From contig NZ_DATDMY010000274.1 of the NCBI RefSeq assembly GCF_036518555.1, positions 1 to 11,204 of the forward strand: DNA of 11,204 bases. The letters are read 5' to 3'. The notes beneath the pieces were generated by a model. That model was not told the origin of the DNA and made no database searches. It worked only from the letters and a program-made list of their open reading frames with translations. Numbering within the stretch: position 1 is the stretch's first letter; each line of letters begins with the position of its first letter. Below, in pieces: positions 5,238-11,204 of the stretch. Position numbers and translations under genes: made by a program. This DNA comes from Dokdonella_A sp036518555. Lineage in GTDB: Bacteria > Pseudomonadota > Gammaproteobacteria > Xanthomonadales > Rhodanobacteraceae.

Positions 5238-7070
5238 ATGTTGCGCCTTTCCATTGTTTCGATCGCGGCGTCCGCCGCGCTGTGCGCGAGTGCGCGCGCG
5301 GACGACACCGAGTTGCAGCCGACGGTGCAGGTGACCGCATCGCGCGTCGCCGAAACCGTCGACGAAACGCTTGCCGACGTCAGCATCGTCACGCGCCAGG
5401 ACATCGACGCGAGCGTCGCGCGCGACGTCTACGACCTGTTGCGCCTCGAAGCCGGGGTCGACCTGTACCGCACCGGCGGCGCCGGCCAGCAGACCTCGCT
5501 GTTCCTGCGCGGCTCGAACTCGAACCAGGTGCTCGTGCTCATCGACGGCGTGCGCGCGGCCGCGGCGACGACCGGGGCGTTCGCCTTCGAGCAGCTGCCG
5601 CTCGACGCGATCGAGCGGATCGAGATCGTGCGCGGTCCCCGCGCGAGCTATTGGGGCTCCGACGCGCTCGGCGGCGTGATCCAGATCTTCACGCGCAGGC
5701 TCGACGGTCCGCGCGTCGCCGCTTCCTACGGCAGCTACCGGGATGCGGACGCGAGCGCGGGCATCGGCCACTGGGACGGCGCCAACGGCGTGAGCATCCA
5801 GGTCGGCGCGCGCCACGTCGGCGGCTTCTCGGCGACGAATCCGGGAATCTGCAACGGACCCGACGACCCGTACTGCAGCTACGACCCCGACGACGACGCC
5901 TATCGCAACAGCAACCTCGTCCTGCGCGGCGCGCACGAGTTCGGAAGCCAGCGGCTGTCGGCGTCGCTGTACCGGAGCCAGGGCCAGTCCCAGTTCGACC
6001 AGGGCTATACCGACGTCATCGACCAGACCGCAGGCGTCGAGCTCGCGGGCGAACTCGCGCCCGGCTGGAACCATCGGATCGCGCTCGGCCACACGCGCGA
6101 GGACCTCGACACGCCCGCCTATGGCACGCTCTACCGCACGCGCCGCGCGAGCCTGTTGTGGCAGAACGAGTTCCAGCCCGGCGAAGGCCAGCGGCTCGTC
6201 GCCGGCCTCGACGTCGTGCACGACGAGGGCGAGACGCGCGACACGTTCGCGGGCAGCGCGCGGTACGACGAAAGCCGCAACGGCCGCGCATTGTTCGGCG
6301 GCTGGCGTGCGACGTCGGGCGCGTTCGACGCCGAGCTGTCCGCTCGCTACGACCACGACAGCGACTTCGGCGGGGCGACCACCGGCTCGCTCGCGCTCGG
6401 CTGGCGCGCGAGCGACGCCTGGCGCGCGTACGCGAGCTTCGGCCAGGGCTTCCGCAGCCCGACCATGAACGAACTCTACGATCCGGGCTACGGCGGCTAC
6501 TACGCCGGCAATCCCGAACTCGATCCCGAACGCTCGCGCAGCGCCGAACTCGGCCTCGAGTACGTCCCCTCGCCCGACCAGCGGCTCAAGGCGAACCTGT
6601 ATTCGACCCGCGTCGAGGACCTCATCAGCTTCACCGGCACGCAGAACCAGGCGATCAACATCGCGCATGCGCGCATCGATGGCGCCGAACTGGCCTGGAA
6701 CGGGCGCTTCGGCGCCTGGTCCGCGCGAGCCAACTACACGTGGGAAGACGCGCGCGACGGCGACACCGGCGCCCGGTTGCTGCGCCGCGCGCGCAGCAAG
6801 GCGTCCGCCGTCGTCGAGCGCGCGTTCGGTGCGCGCTTCAGCGCGGGCGCCGAAATGCAGTACGCGGGCCGCCGGGAAGACATCGGCGGCGTCCAGCTGC
6901 CCGCGTACGCATTGCTCAACCTGCGCGCGCGCTGCGCGCTCGGCGACGCCTGGAGCGTGAGCGCGCGCGCGGAGAACATCACCGACCGCGCGTACGAGCT
7001 CGTCCACGGCTACGACACCGCAGGCCGTTCCGGCTGGATCGAGGTGACCTGGCAGCCGCGCGCACGCTGA
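5238..7070 (+). CDS. btuB: TonB-dependent vitamin B12 outer-membrane transporter BtuB
   Basis: The 610-aa product is close in length to E. coli BtuB (614). A signal peptide (1-21, hydrophobic core, Ala-Arg-Ala cleavage site) is followed by a TonB-box-like TVQVTASR near 29-36. The plug domain includes TSLFLRGSNSNQVLVLIDGV, then IERIEIVRGPRASYWGSDAL and GVIQIFTRR. A long barrel follows with FGQGFRSPTMNELYDP and NPELDPERSRSAELGLEY. It imports cobalamin across the outer membrane using TonB energy. An Asp-rich loop (about 208-221) flanked by C205 and C213 recalls the calcium-binding Asp cluster of BtuB and may be disulfide-braced. The protein ends in a basic tail after an aromatic strand rather than in the usual terminal Phe. 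The upstream riboswitch and strong ribosome-binding site confirm both identity and start. Confidence 0.95.
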   Translation: MLRLSIVSIAASAALCASARADDTELQPTVQVTASRVAETVDETLADVSIVTRQDIDASVARDVYDLLRLEAGVDLYRTGGAGQQTSLFLRGSNSNQVLVLIDGVRAAAATTGAFAFEQLPLDAIERIEIVRGPRASYWGSDALGGVIQIFTRRLDGPRVAASYGSYRDADASAGIGHWDGANGVSIQVGARHVGGFSATNPGICNGPDDPYCSYDPDDDAYRNSNLVLRGAHEFGSQRLSASLYRSQGQSQFDQGYTDVIDQTAGVELAGELAPGWNHRIALGHTREDLDTPAYGTLYRTRRASLLWQNEFQPGEGQRLVAGLDVVHDEGETRDTFAGSARYDESRNGRALFGGWRATSGAFDAELSARYDHDSDFGGATTGSLALGWRASDAWRAYASFGQGFRSPTMNELYDPGYGGYYAGNPELDPERSRSAELGLEYVPSPDQRLKANLYSTRVEDLISFTGTQNQAINIAHARIDGAELAWNGRFGAWSARANYTWEDARDGDTGARLLRRARSKASAVVERAFGARFSAGAEMQYAGRREDIGGVQLPAYALLNLRARCALGDAWSVSARAENITDRAYELVHGYDTAGRSGWIEVTWQPRAR

Positions 7071-7105
7071 CCGAACGCCCCTGTTCCCGCGCACGCGCGG
7101 CGTGC

Positions 7106-7111
7106 CAGAAT
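7106..7111 (+). promoter_or_regulatory. Possible -10 element upstream of the DUF1631-PilZ pair
   Basis: CAGAAT matches the -10 consensus at four of six positions and would start transcription near 7118. No good -35 is seen 16-18 bp upstream. If real, it places the in-frame ATG at 7110 inside the promoter and rules that start out. Confidence 0.25.
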
Positions 7112-7120
7112 GGTCGCGAC

Positions 7121-7188
7121 GCCGGCGCGCGGCGCCGGCATGGGGAGCCGGCCGGGCGCCGGCCCGATCCGCGCCGCAGGCGCGGCGC
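7121..7188 (+). other. Three back-to-back GC hairpins between btuB and the DUF1631 gene
   Basis: GCCGGCGC (7121-7128) pairs with GCGCCGGC (7132-7139). GCCGGC (7147-7152) pairs with GCCGGC (7158-7163). GCGCCGC (7171-7177) pairs with GCGGCGC (7182-7188). All stems are perfect with 3-5 nt loops. The self-complementary GCCGGC occurs four times, at 7121, 7134, 7147 and 7158. There is no T-run, so this is not a standard intrinsic terminator for btuB. It may be a bulky leader or boundary structure ahead of the DUF1631 ribosome-binding site. Confidence 0.45.
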
Positions 7189-7211
7189 ACGCGAATGGGG
7201 ACGTTCGGCGG

Positions 7212-9467
7212 ATGACGAGCGGCGAGCGAACGCCAGGCGGCACCCGTACAGGCGGACAGGAGCGGCTGCCCAGCCTTGGTCGCCGCTCCGACCTGCCGCC
7301 GCGCGTGCGCAATCTCCTCGAGGGCCTGCAGCAGCACGCCGCAGGCTGGTTCGAGCCCGCGCTCGCGCGCTCGCTCGTCGACATCGACACCAGCCTGTTC
7401 CGCATGGCGGAGCGGTCGGGCAACAGCGCCGAACAGCAACGCCGGTTCGAAGCGATGCGCGCGCTGAAGCAGGCGAACGCGAGCGTGCAGCAGCGCTTCC
7501 AGCACCACCTCGAAGCCGACCTCGCGCAGGTTCGTACGGCCGCGGCGACCGCCCACGCGCAAGTCCCCCAGGCGACGTCGTCGCTCGAACTCGTCGACGC
7601 CGCGGTCCTCGAGGAAGATCTCGGCCTACAGGAGATCGCGGGCAAGGCGGACATCCGCAACAGCCAGGCGCTGCACGCCTACACGCATCGCTTCGCGGTC
7701 ATCGCCGGCAGCGCGGTGCCACCGATCGAAGCCGTGCCGCTGGGGCCGACCCGCGTCGCCGACGCGTTCCGCTACGCGCTGTCCGAGGTCGAACTCGACC
7801 TCGAACACCGCCTGTTCGCCTATCGCCAGTTCGATCGCGCCGTGATGGCGACGCTCGCCCCGTTCTACGACCGCATCAACACCTGGCTCGGCGGCCAGCG
7901 CGTGCTGCCCAACCTGCAGCATCCCTCGTTCCGGCGCCCCGACGGCCCGCATGCGGCCGACGCGTCGACCGGGGCGCCGGAAACGCCCGACGCGCAAGCG
8001 GCCGGCGAAGCGCCCGCGGTCGCGCGCGCCGCGCAGGCGACTCCGGATGCGGAGTTGTTCGGCACCCTGCGCGACCTGCTCGGCGCCAAGCGGCGCGCCG
8101 AAGGCGGGGCTGGAGCCGGCGCGGCGGCGCACCAGCCGGCGAGCCGCGAAGACCTGCAGAGCGTGCTCGGCGCGCTGCAGCGCGCGCCCACCACGGCGGC
8201 GCAGCAGGCGCGCTACGACAGCGAGCACTTCAAGAACACGCTGCTGGTGAAGTTGCGTCGGGCGAGCCCCGAGGGACGCCCACTCGGGCTCGGCGACGAG
8301 GATCTCGATACGGTCGACCTCGTCGGCATGCTGTTCGACTACGTCGTGCGCAACGTTCGCGAGGGCAGCGGCGCGCGCTCGCTGCTGGGCCGCCTGCACG
8401 TGCCGGTGCTGCGCGTGGCGCTCGGCGACAAGAGCTTCTTCACGCGTCGCGACCATCCCGCGCGCGAACTGCTCAACACGATCGCCGAGACCGGCGCGCA
8501 CTGGTTCGACGACTCCGACACCGACCCCGACCTCGCGCGCAAGATGCAGATGGTCGTCGACCACGTGAGCGCGAACTTCGACGGCGATGTCGGCGTGTTC
8601 GAGCACCTGCTCGGCGACCTCGGCAAGCACATGCAGCTGCTCGCGCGGCGCGCCGAGGTGGTCGAGCGGCGCAACATCGATGCCGCCCGCGGCCGGGATC
8701 GCCTCGAGGTCGCCCGCGAGGCCGCGCGCGCGGCGGTGATCCGGGTCCTGCAGGCGACGATACCCGCGCCGCGCGTGCGCTCGCTGCTCGAGCAGGCATG
8801 GACCGACGCGCTCGCGCTCAGCGCGTTGCGCGACGGTCCCGAAGGCAGCGAGTTCAAGCGCCGCGTCGAAGTCGCCGAGACGATCGCGCGACGCGGTCTC
8901 GCGCCGCTCGGCGACACGCCCGACGACGATGCCGTGCGACAGGAGCTCGAAGGCGGCCTGCACCAGGTCGGCCTGCACGGCGACGACGTGCGCGGCCTGG
9001 TGGACAACCTGTTCACGCGCACGCCGACGCCGGAGGCTTCCGCGCAACTCCAGCGCATCGACGAAGCGCTCAAGGACAAGCCGCGCCTGGGCAGCCAGAA
9101 CACGCCGGCTGCGCCTGCGCGCGCGACGCCGCCGCCCATGACGCCCGCGGAGGCCGAGATGCTCCAGCAGCTCAAGCGCACGCCATTCGGCACCTGGTTC
9201 GAGTTCGTGCGCAACCAGCAGGGCGACACGGTCCGCCGCAAGCTCGCCTGGTTCTCGCCGCTGACCGGCCACTGCCTGTTCGTGAACCAGCGCGGCGTGC
9301 GCGTCGACGACCACACGCTCGAACAGGTCGCGCGCGACATGGCGCGTGGCCAGATACGTCCCGTCGCGAGCGAACAGGGCTCGCTGATCGACCGCGCGTG
9401 GAAGGCGATCATCGGGCTGCTGCGCACGCACGAGCCCGCGCGCGCGACTGCGGGAGCCGCGCCATGA
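7212..9467 (+). CDS. DUF1631 domain-containing protein
   Basis: From the chosen start the product is 751 aa and contains a large DUF1631 (PF07793) region. No signal peptide or membrane segment is seen, so it is probably cytoplasmic. Helix-rich blocks (about 20-240 and 325-620) are separated by Ala/Pro-rich linkers near 243-280 and 292-315. Another linker at about 627-648 leads to a compact, strand-rich C-terminal module (about 654-735, with TWFEFVR, KLAWFSPLTGHCLFVNQRGV). DUF1631 proteins are sometimes called thymidine phosphorylase, but no such motif is visible here. The function is unknown. ATG 7212 is preferred: GGGGAC lies 9 nt upstream and the conserved part starts soon after. ATGs at 7110 and 7140 fall in a possible promoter and a hairpin. 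Its stop overlaps the PilZ gene start as ATGA. Confidence 0.88.
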   Translation: MTSGERTPGGTRTGGQERLPSLGRRSDLPPRVRNLLEGLQQHAAGWFEPALARSLVDIDTSLFRMAERSGNSAEQQRRFEAMRALKQANASVQQRFQHHLEADLAQVRTAAATAHAQVPQATSSLELVDAAVLEEDLGLQEIAGKADIRNSQALHAYTHRFAVIAGSAVPPIEAVPLGPTRVADAFRYALSEVELDLEHRLFAYRQFDRAVMATLAPFYDRINTWLGGQRVLPNLQHPSFRRPDGPHAADASTGAPETPDAQAAGEAPAVARAAQATPDAELFGTLRDLLGAKRRAEGGAGAGAAAHQPASREDLQSVLGALQRAPTTAAQQARYDSEHFKNTLLVKLRRASPEGRPLGLGDEDLDTVDLVGMLFDYVVRNVREGSGARSLLGRLHVPVLRVALGDKSFFTRRDHPARELLNTIAETGAHWFDDSDTDPDLARKMQMVVDHVSANFDGDVGVFEHLLGDLGKHMQLLARRAEVVERRNIDAARGRDRLEVAREAARAAVIRVLQATIPAPRVRSLLEQAWTDALALSALRDGPEGSEFKRRVEVAETIARRGLAPLGDTPDDDAVRQELEGGLHQVGLHGDDVRGLVDNLFTRTPTPEASAQLQRIDEALKDKPRLGSQNTPAAPARATPPPMTPAEAEMLQQLKRTPFGTWFEFVRNQQGDTVRRKLAWFSPLTGHCLFVNQRGVRVDDHTLEQVARDMARGQIRPVASEQGSLIDRAWKAIIGLLRTHEPARATAGAAP

Positions 9468-9811
9468 ACGAGAAGCGCAGGCTGCCGCGCAAGCGCCCTG
9501 ACGTCGCGCTGCACGTGACCGACACGATGACCGGCGAAGTGCTCGGTCACCTCGGCAATATCTCGATGGAAGGCATGTTGCTGCTCGCGCAGCGACCGAT
9601 CGCGGACGACGCGCTCTACCAGTTTTCGTTCCACCTGCCGGATGCGCACGGGCGGCTGTATCCGATCGAAGTCGGCGTGCACGAACAGTGGAGCGCGCCC
9701 GGCACGATGCGCGGGCAGAACTGGGTCGGCTTCCGCTTCGTCGACATCGCGCCCGACGACGCCGGCGTGCTGCGCGACTGGCTCATGCACGCGCAGGATT
9801 TCGTCGACTGA
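9464..9811 (+). CDS. PilZ domain protein, predicted cyclic-di-GMP receptor
   Basis: The 115-aa product is a single PilZ domain. It has the N-terminal RxxxR motif (R5-x3-R9 within RRLPRKR) and, after one strand pair, NISMEG (32-37), which fits the (D/N)xSxxG motif. A beta-barrel-like run of strands and a C-terminal helix (LRDWLMHAQDF) follow. Both ligand-contact motifs are intact, so cyclic-di-GMP binding is likely. PilZ proteins act as effectors in motility, adhesion or exopolysaccharide control, and the target here is not evident. The start overlaps the end of the DUF1631 gene by four bases (9464-9467), so the two are almost certainly co-translated and may act together. No separate promoter is visible. 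Confidence 0.92.
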   Translation: MNEKRRLPRKRPDVALHVTDTMTGEVLGHLGNISMEGMLLLAQRPIADDALYQFSFHLPDAHGRLYPIEVGVHEQWSAPGTMRGQNWVGFRFVDIAPDDAGVLRDWLMHAQDFVD

Positions 9812-9821
9812 AACGCGGCCG

Positions 9822-9838
9822 CGTGGGCGATGCCCGCG
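9822..9838. terminator. Stem-loop between convergent PilZ and TetR genes
   Basis: CGTGGGC (9822-9828) pairs with GCCCGCG (9832-9838), seven pairs including one G-U, with a 3-nt loop, in the 36-bp convergent gap. It could act as a bidirectional terminator or block. The lack of T-runs on either side makes this uncertain. Confidence 0.35.
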
Positions 9839-9847
9839 GCGATGCGC

Positions 9848-10507
9848 TCAGAGCGCCACGACGCGCTCGGGGCTGGCCGCGTAGGCGCGCAGGAAGAATT
9901 CGACCGTAGCGCGGATGTGGGTTTCGATGTCCTGCTCGGTGAACGGACCCGAGCACCCGCACATCAGGCGCGCATGCAGTTCGCCCTTGAGCAGCGCGAA
10001 GAACTGCGACGACGCACGCGGGATGTCGCCGATCACGAGCTGGCCGGCTTCGACCTCGTGGCGCAGGAACTGCTGGAAACCGCTCTGTACGCGCTGCGGC
10101 CCGGCTTCCCAGAACATCTGCACGAGCTTTTCGGACATGCCCGTGCCCGACGTGAGCAGGCGATGCAGCGAGATCGACTCGGGCGCGGTCACGAGCGCGA
10201 AGAACGCGCGCGCGATCGCCTCGAGCTGGCGGCGTACCGGCCCTTCGACGTCGATCTCGAACAGCGTCGCCGGCATCTGCTCCTCGCAACGGGCGCGGAT
10301 CGCGGCGAAGAACAACGTTTCCTTGTCGGTGAAGTGGCTGTAGACGGTGAGCTTGGACACGCCGGCCTCGGCCGCGATCGCGTCCATGCTCGTGCCCTCG
10401 AAGCCGGTGAGCGGAAACAGGCGTTTTGCCGCATCGAGGATGGCGGCACGCTTTTCGAGGTCTTTCGGACGACCCGGTCCGCACGTTTTGGCGATGGCTG
10501 CGTTCAT
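9848..10507 (-). CDS. TetR/AcrR family transcriptional regulator
   Basis: The 219-aa product is a typical TetR-family repressor. The N-terminal DNA-binding domain runs about 18-68: AAILDAAKRLFPLTGFEGTS, MDAIAAEAGV, and the recognition helix with SKLTVYSHFTDKETLF. The C-terminal ligand/dimer domain resembles the AefR-like TetR_C group (AITA-type ISLHRLL, FWEAGPQR, FLRHEVEAGQL, and a late Cys pair in MCGCSGPFTEQ). The effector is unknown. AefR/AcrR relatives often control efflux or quorum-related genes, but no pump is in this window. No Shine-Dalgarno precedes the ATG (10505-10507). A TAGTAT box ends 8 nt upstream, so the mRNA may be nearly leaderless. A candidate operator overlaps that promoter, which suggests autoregulation. 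Confidence 0.93.
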   Translation of the reverse strand: MNAAIAKTCGPGRPKDLEKRAAILDAAKRLFPLTGFEGTSMDAIAAEAGVSKLTVYSHFTDKETLFFAAIRARCEEQMPATLFEIDVEGPVRRQLEAIARAFFALVTAPESISLHRLLTSGTGMSEKLVQMFWEAGPQRVQSGFQQFLRHEVEAGQLVIGDIPRASSQFFALLKGELHARLMCGCSGPFTEQDIETHIRATVEFFLRAYAASPERVVAL

Positions 10508-10515
10508 GTCGACGA

Positions 10516-10521
10516 ATACTA
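10516..10521 (-). promoter_or_regulatory. -10 box close to the TetR gene start
   Basis: Read on the minus strand this is TAGTAT, 8 nt before the TetR ATG, giving a transcript with little or no leader. A second TAGTAT (10551-10546) would give a leader of about 30 nt. Neither has a good -35. Confidence 0.35.
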
Positions 10522-10537
10522 GCTGGACTACCGAGTA
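10517..10537. promoter_or_regulatory. Candidate TetR operator
   Basis: A 21-bp imperfect palindrome starts TACT and ends AGTA. Seven of its ten base-pair positions are symmetric about a central base. It lies 9 bp upstream of the TetR start codon and overlaps the predicted -10. Size, symmetry and position fit TetR-family autoregulation. Confidence 0.4.
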
Positions 10538-10552
10538 CAGATTCGATACTAT
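10524..10552 (+). promoter_or_regulatory. Possible divergent promoter reading away from TetR
   Basis: TGGACT (10524-10529) and TACTAT (10547-10552) are spaced 17 bp apart, each matching consensus at four of six positions. Transcription would start near 10559 and run into the hairpin-rich gap toward the gene at 10929. The -35 lies inside the candidate operator. Confidence 0.3.
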
Positions 10553-10560
10553 ACCCGCAA

Positions 10561-10602
10561 GTTCACCAAATGGTGGCGACCACTCGCGGTTTCCATACCG
10601 GC
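10561..10602 (+). repeat. Imperfect direct repeat, copy A
   Basis: Read in one frame from 10561 this copy spells V-H-Q-M-V-A-T-T-R-G followed by F-H-T-G. Copy B at 10879 reads M-H-Q-M-A-A-T-S-R-G and R-P-I-G. H, Q, T, R and G codons differ at their third bases between the copies. Copy A also contains the inverted repeat CACCA/TGGTG (10564-10568/10571-10575). Confidence 0.4.
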
Positions 10603-10642
10603 CCCGCGAAGAGGCGCTGCCGCGCCGCTCCCGGGATTATGC

Positions 10643-10662
10643 CGCCTGACGCCTGTCAGGCG
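10643..10662. other. Palindrome with two competing hairpins
   Basis: CGCCTGA (10643-10649) pairs perfectly with TCAGGCG (10656-10662) across a 6-nt loop. ACGCCT (10649-10654) can instead pair with AGGCGT (10658-10663). No T-run follows on either strand. It could be REP-like or part of a structured transcript. Confidence 0.4.
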
Positions 10663-10715
10663 TAGGCCATGACGGGTCGGACATGCTTGTTTTCGTTCGC
10701 TTTGACAGTCTCTCG

Positions 10716-10762
10716 CCGCACCGTCCGGGTCTTTCTCCCTCCCCCGCGACCGGACGGTGCGG
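10716..10762. other. Long hairpin with perfect 13-bp stem
   Basis: CCGCACCGTCCGG (10716-10728) is followed by a 21-nt pyrimidine-rich loop and then CCGGACGGTGCGG (10750-10762), its exact reverse complement. It is the longest uninterrupted inverted repeat I found in the window. It lies in noncoding sequence and has no T-run after it on either strand, so its role is open. Confidence 0.55.
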
Positions 10763-10827
10763 TCGGGAGCTCTCGTGGCGCGGTGCTTCGCCCGCACGAG
10801 GGGAGTCGGGTCGAACCCGGCGGATCC

Positions 10828-10932
10828 ATGGCATACGTCTTGCTGGAGTGCGGCGCCATGCAACCTTTTCCTTCGTCAATGCATCAGATGGCCGCGACGA
10901 GCCGTGGCCGACCGATCGGGGTACGGCGATGA
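10828..10932 (+). CDS. Possible small ORF coupled to the last gene
   Basis: A 34-codon frame starts at ATG 10828, includes the copy-B repeat (HQMAATSRG) and ends in a TGA that overlaps the next gene's start as ATGA (10929-10932). The open frame extends back to 10669. Third-position G/C is clearly lower than in the surrounding genes and no Shine-Dalgarno is obvious, so it may be noncoding repeat DNA. The overlap and the synonymous-type differences between copies A and B are the arguments for coding. No function is recognised. Confidence 0.2.
   Translation: MAYVLLECGAMQPFPSSMHQMAATSRGRPIGVRR
10879..10920 (+). repeat. Imperfect direct repeat, copy B
   Basis: This is the partner of copy A, offset by 318 bp in the same orientation. 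Nine of fourteen codons after the first encode the same residue, with mostly third-base differences. It lies immediately upstream of, and runs up to, the ribosome-binding region of the last gene. Confidence 0.4.
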
Positions 10933-11204
10933 ACGCTACGGGATCGACGGGCGCCGGTGCGTCCGCTGCGGCCAGTGACGCCAGTCTTGCCTTGCGCATC
11001 GCCCAGCGCGCGTTCGCGCCGCTCCTGGAGCGCGACGTGCGACACACGGCGTTCCGCTTCGCGCAGCTGCGCACTGGCGCGCGACGCGTGCTGTCCGCAC
11101 TGTCCGCGGACGACCGCGTCCGCTTCACGCGCTGGCTCGCGCTGCACTGCGCCGCTGCGGCGCCCGATGCGCGCGAGCTCGCGGAGCGCCGCCTCGCACG
11201 CATC
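10929..11204 (+). CDS. Unrecognised protein, 5' part only (runs off the window)
   Basis: An open frame of 92 codons starts at ATG 10929 and continues without a stop to the last base. GGGG (10918-10921) sits 7 nt upstream as a plausible ribosome-binding site. G/C is high at third positions, as in the real genes here. After an Ala/Ser/Gly-rich start (2-20), the visible part is Arg- and Ala-rich and looks helical (LALRIAQRAFAPLLERDV, FRFAQLRTGARRVLSAL, ADDRVRFTRWLALHC). There is no signal peptide or membrane segment. I do not recognise the family. It is read away from the TetR gene, so it could be under TetR control. Confidence 0.6.
   Translation, partial: MNATGSTGAGASAAASDASLALRIAQRAFAPLLERDVRHTAFRFAQLRTGARRVLSALSADDRVRFTRWLALHCAAAAPDARELAERRLARI

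Larger units (their letters stand above)
10508..10928. other. 421-bp gap between TetR gene and last gene: regulatory DNA, hairpins and repeats
   Basis: No ordinary gene is supported here. The first 50 bp are A/T-richer than the surroundings and hold the TetR control region. The remainder contains a palindrome (10643-10662), a 13-bp-stem hairpin (10716-10762), a looser stem CTCGTG...CACGAG near 10773-10801, CATGGC/GCCATG (10827-10832/10855-10860), and two imperfect direct repeats 318 bp apart. The stretch 10680-10710 is unusually T-rich for this window. It may be a dispersed intergenic repeat, a structured RNA or decayed mobile DNA. Confidence 0.6.

Noticed and set aside
7110..7211. Longer DUF1631 N-terminus starting at ATG 7110 or 7140
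   Set aside because: The extra residues are Gly/Ala/Arg filler encoded by the hairpin array. 7110 lies in a possible -10 box, and 7212 has a better ribosome-binding site and spacing.
4701..7562. Very long minus-strand open frame opposite btuB
   Set aside because: It is a shadow of the high-GC coding strand. The plus frame has signal peptide, TonB box, plug and barrel motifs and a riboswitch, and the minus frame has only low-complexity Ala/Arg/Val-rich translation.
5144..9463. Plus-strand open frame running through btuB and DUF1631 in another frame
   Set aside because: It is Arg-rich low-complexity translation overlapping two well-supported genes. Only its last part, from 9464, is real (the PilZ gene).
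10702..10730. Promoter from the perfect TTGACA at 10702
   Set aside because: No -10-like hexamer lies 16-18 bp downstream. That position is inside the GC-rich 13-bp stem.
10803..10830. tRNA fragment, because of the T-arm-like GGGTCGAACCC
   Set aside because: The loop lacks the TTC start, and no acceptor, D or anticodon arms can be assembled upstream.
10549..10863. Minus-strand small gene in the gap after the TetR gene
   Set aside because: There is no ribosome-binding site or recognisable motif, and the frame crosses the hairpins and repeats. I could not support it as coding, though its sequence would be worth including in a repeat search.
1..11204. CRISPR array, insertion sequence, phage genes or rRNA
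   Set aside because: No regularly spaced repeats, transposase or integrase motifs, or rRNA-like conserved stretches were seen on either strand.

Overview
The window is very GC-rich, with dense genes, frequent 4-bp stop/start overlaps and strong G/C bias at third codon positions. Gene content and order (yicC-gmk divergent from rph, rdgB and hemW; a riboswitch-controlled btuB; a DUF1631 gene overlapping a PilZ gene) point to a gammaproteobacterium of the Xanthomonadales (Lysobacter, Luteimonas or Xanthomonas-like). This placement is inferred from protein resemblance and synteny, not from a database search.

Layout. (1) 105-1582, minus strand: yicC and gmk overlap by four bases and form an RNA/nucleotide operon. 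(2) 1655-4590, plus strand: rph, a VOC-family gene, rdgB and hemW. The first three overlap end to start and hemW follows after 4 bp. This combines tRNA 3'-end trimming, nucleotide-pool cleansing and heme handling. A C-rich, G-poor tract follows that resembles a Rho-loading site. (3) 4688-4876: a small CPXCG-motif cysteine-rich protein. (4) 4873-7070: a well-formed promoter, a class-I cobalamin riboswitch, a structured linker of about 100 nt, a predicted Shine-Dalgarno sequestering hairpin, and the B12 outer-membrane transporter gene btuB. Its parts form a coherent B12-responsive unit. (5) 7071-9811: a leader with three back-to-back GC hairpins, then a DUF1631 gene that overlaps a canonical PilZ (cyclic-di-GMP receptor) gene. 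(6) 9848-10507, minus strand: a TetR/AcrR repressor with a candidate operator and a possibly leaderless promoter. (7) 10508-10928: 421 bp with no convincing ordinary gene. It holds a 13-bp-stem hairpin, a smaller palindrome and two imperfect direct repeats whose differences are mostly synonymous in one reading frame. (8) 10929 to the end: the start of an unrecognised gene that runs out of the window.

Most of the window is ordinary housekeeping sequence. The parts most worth a second look are the remote expression platform of the btuB riboswitch, the DUF1631-PilZ pair, and the repeat- and hairpin-rich gap after the TetR gene.
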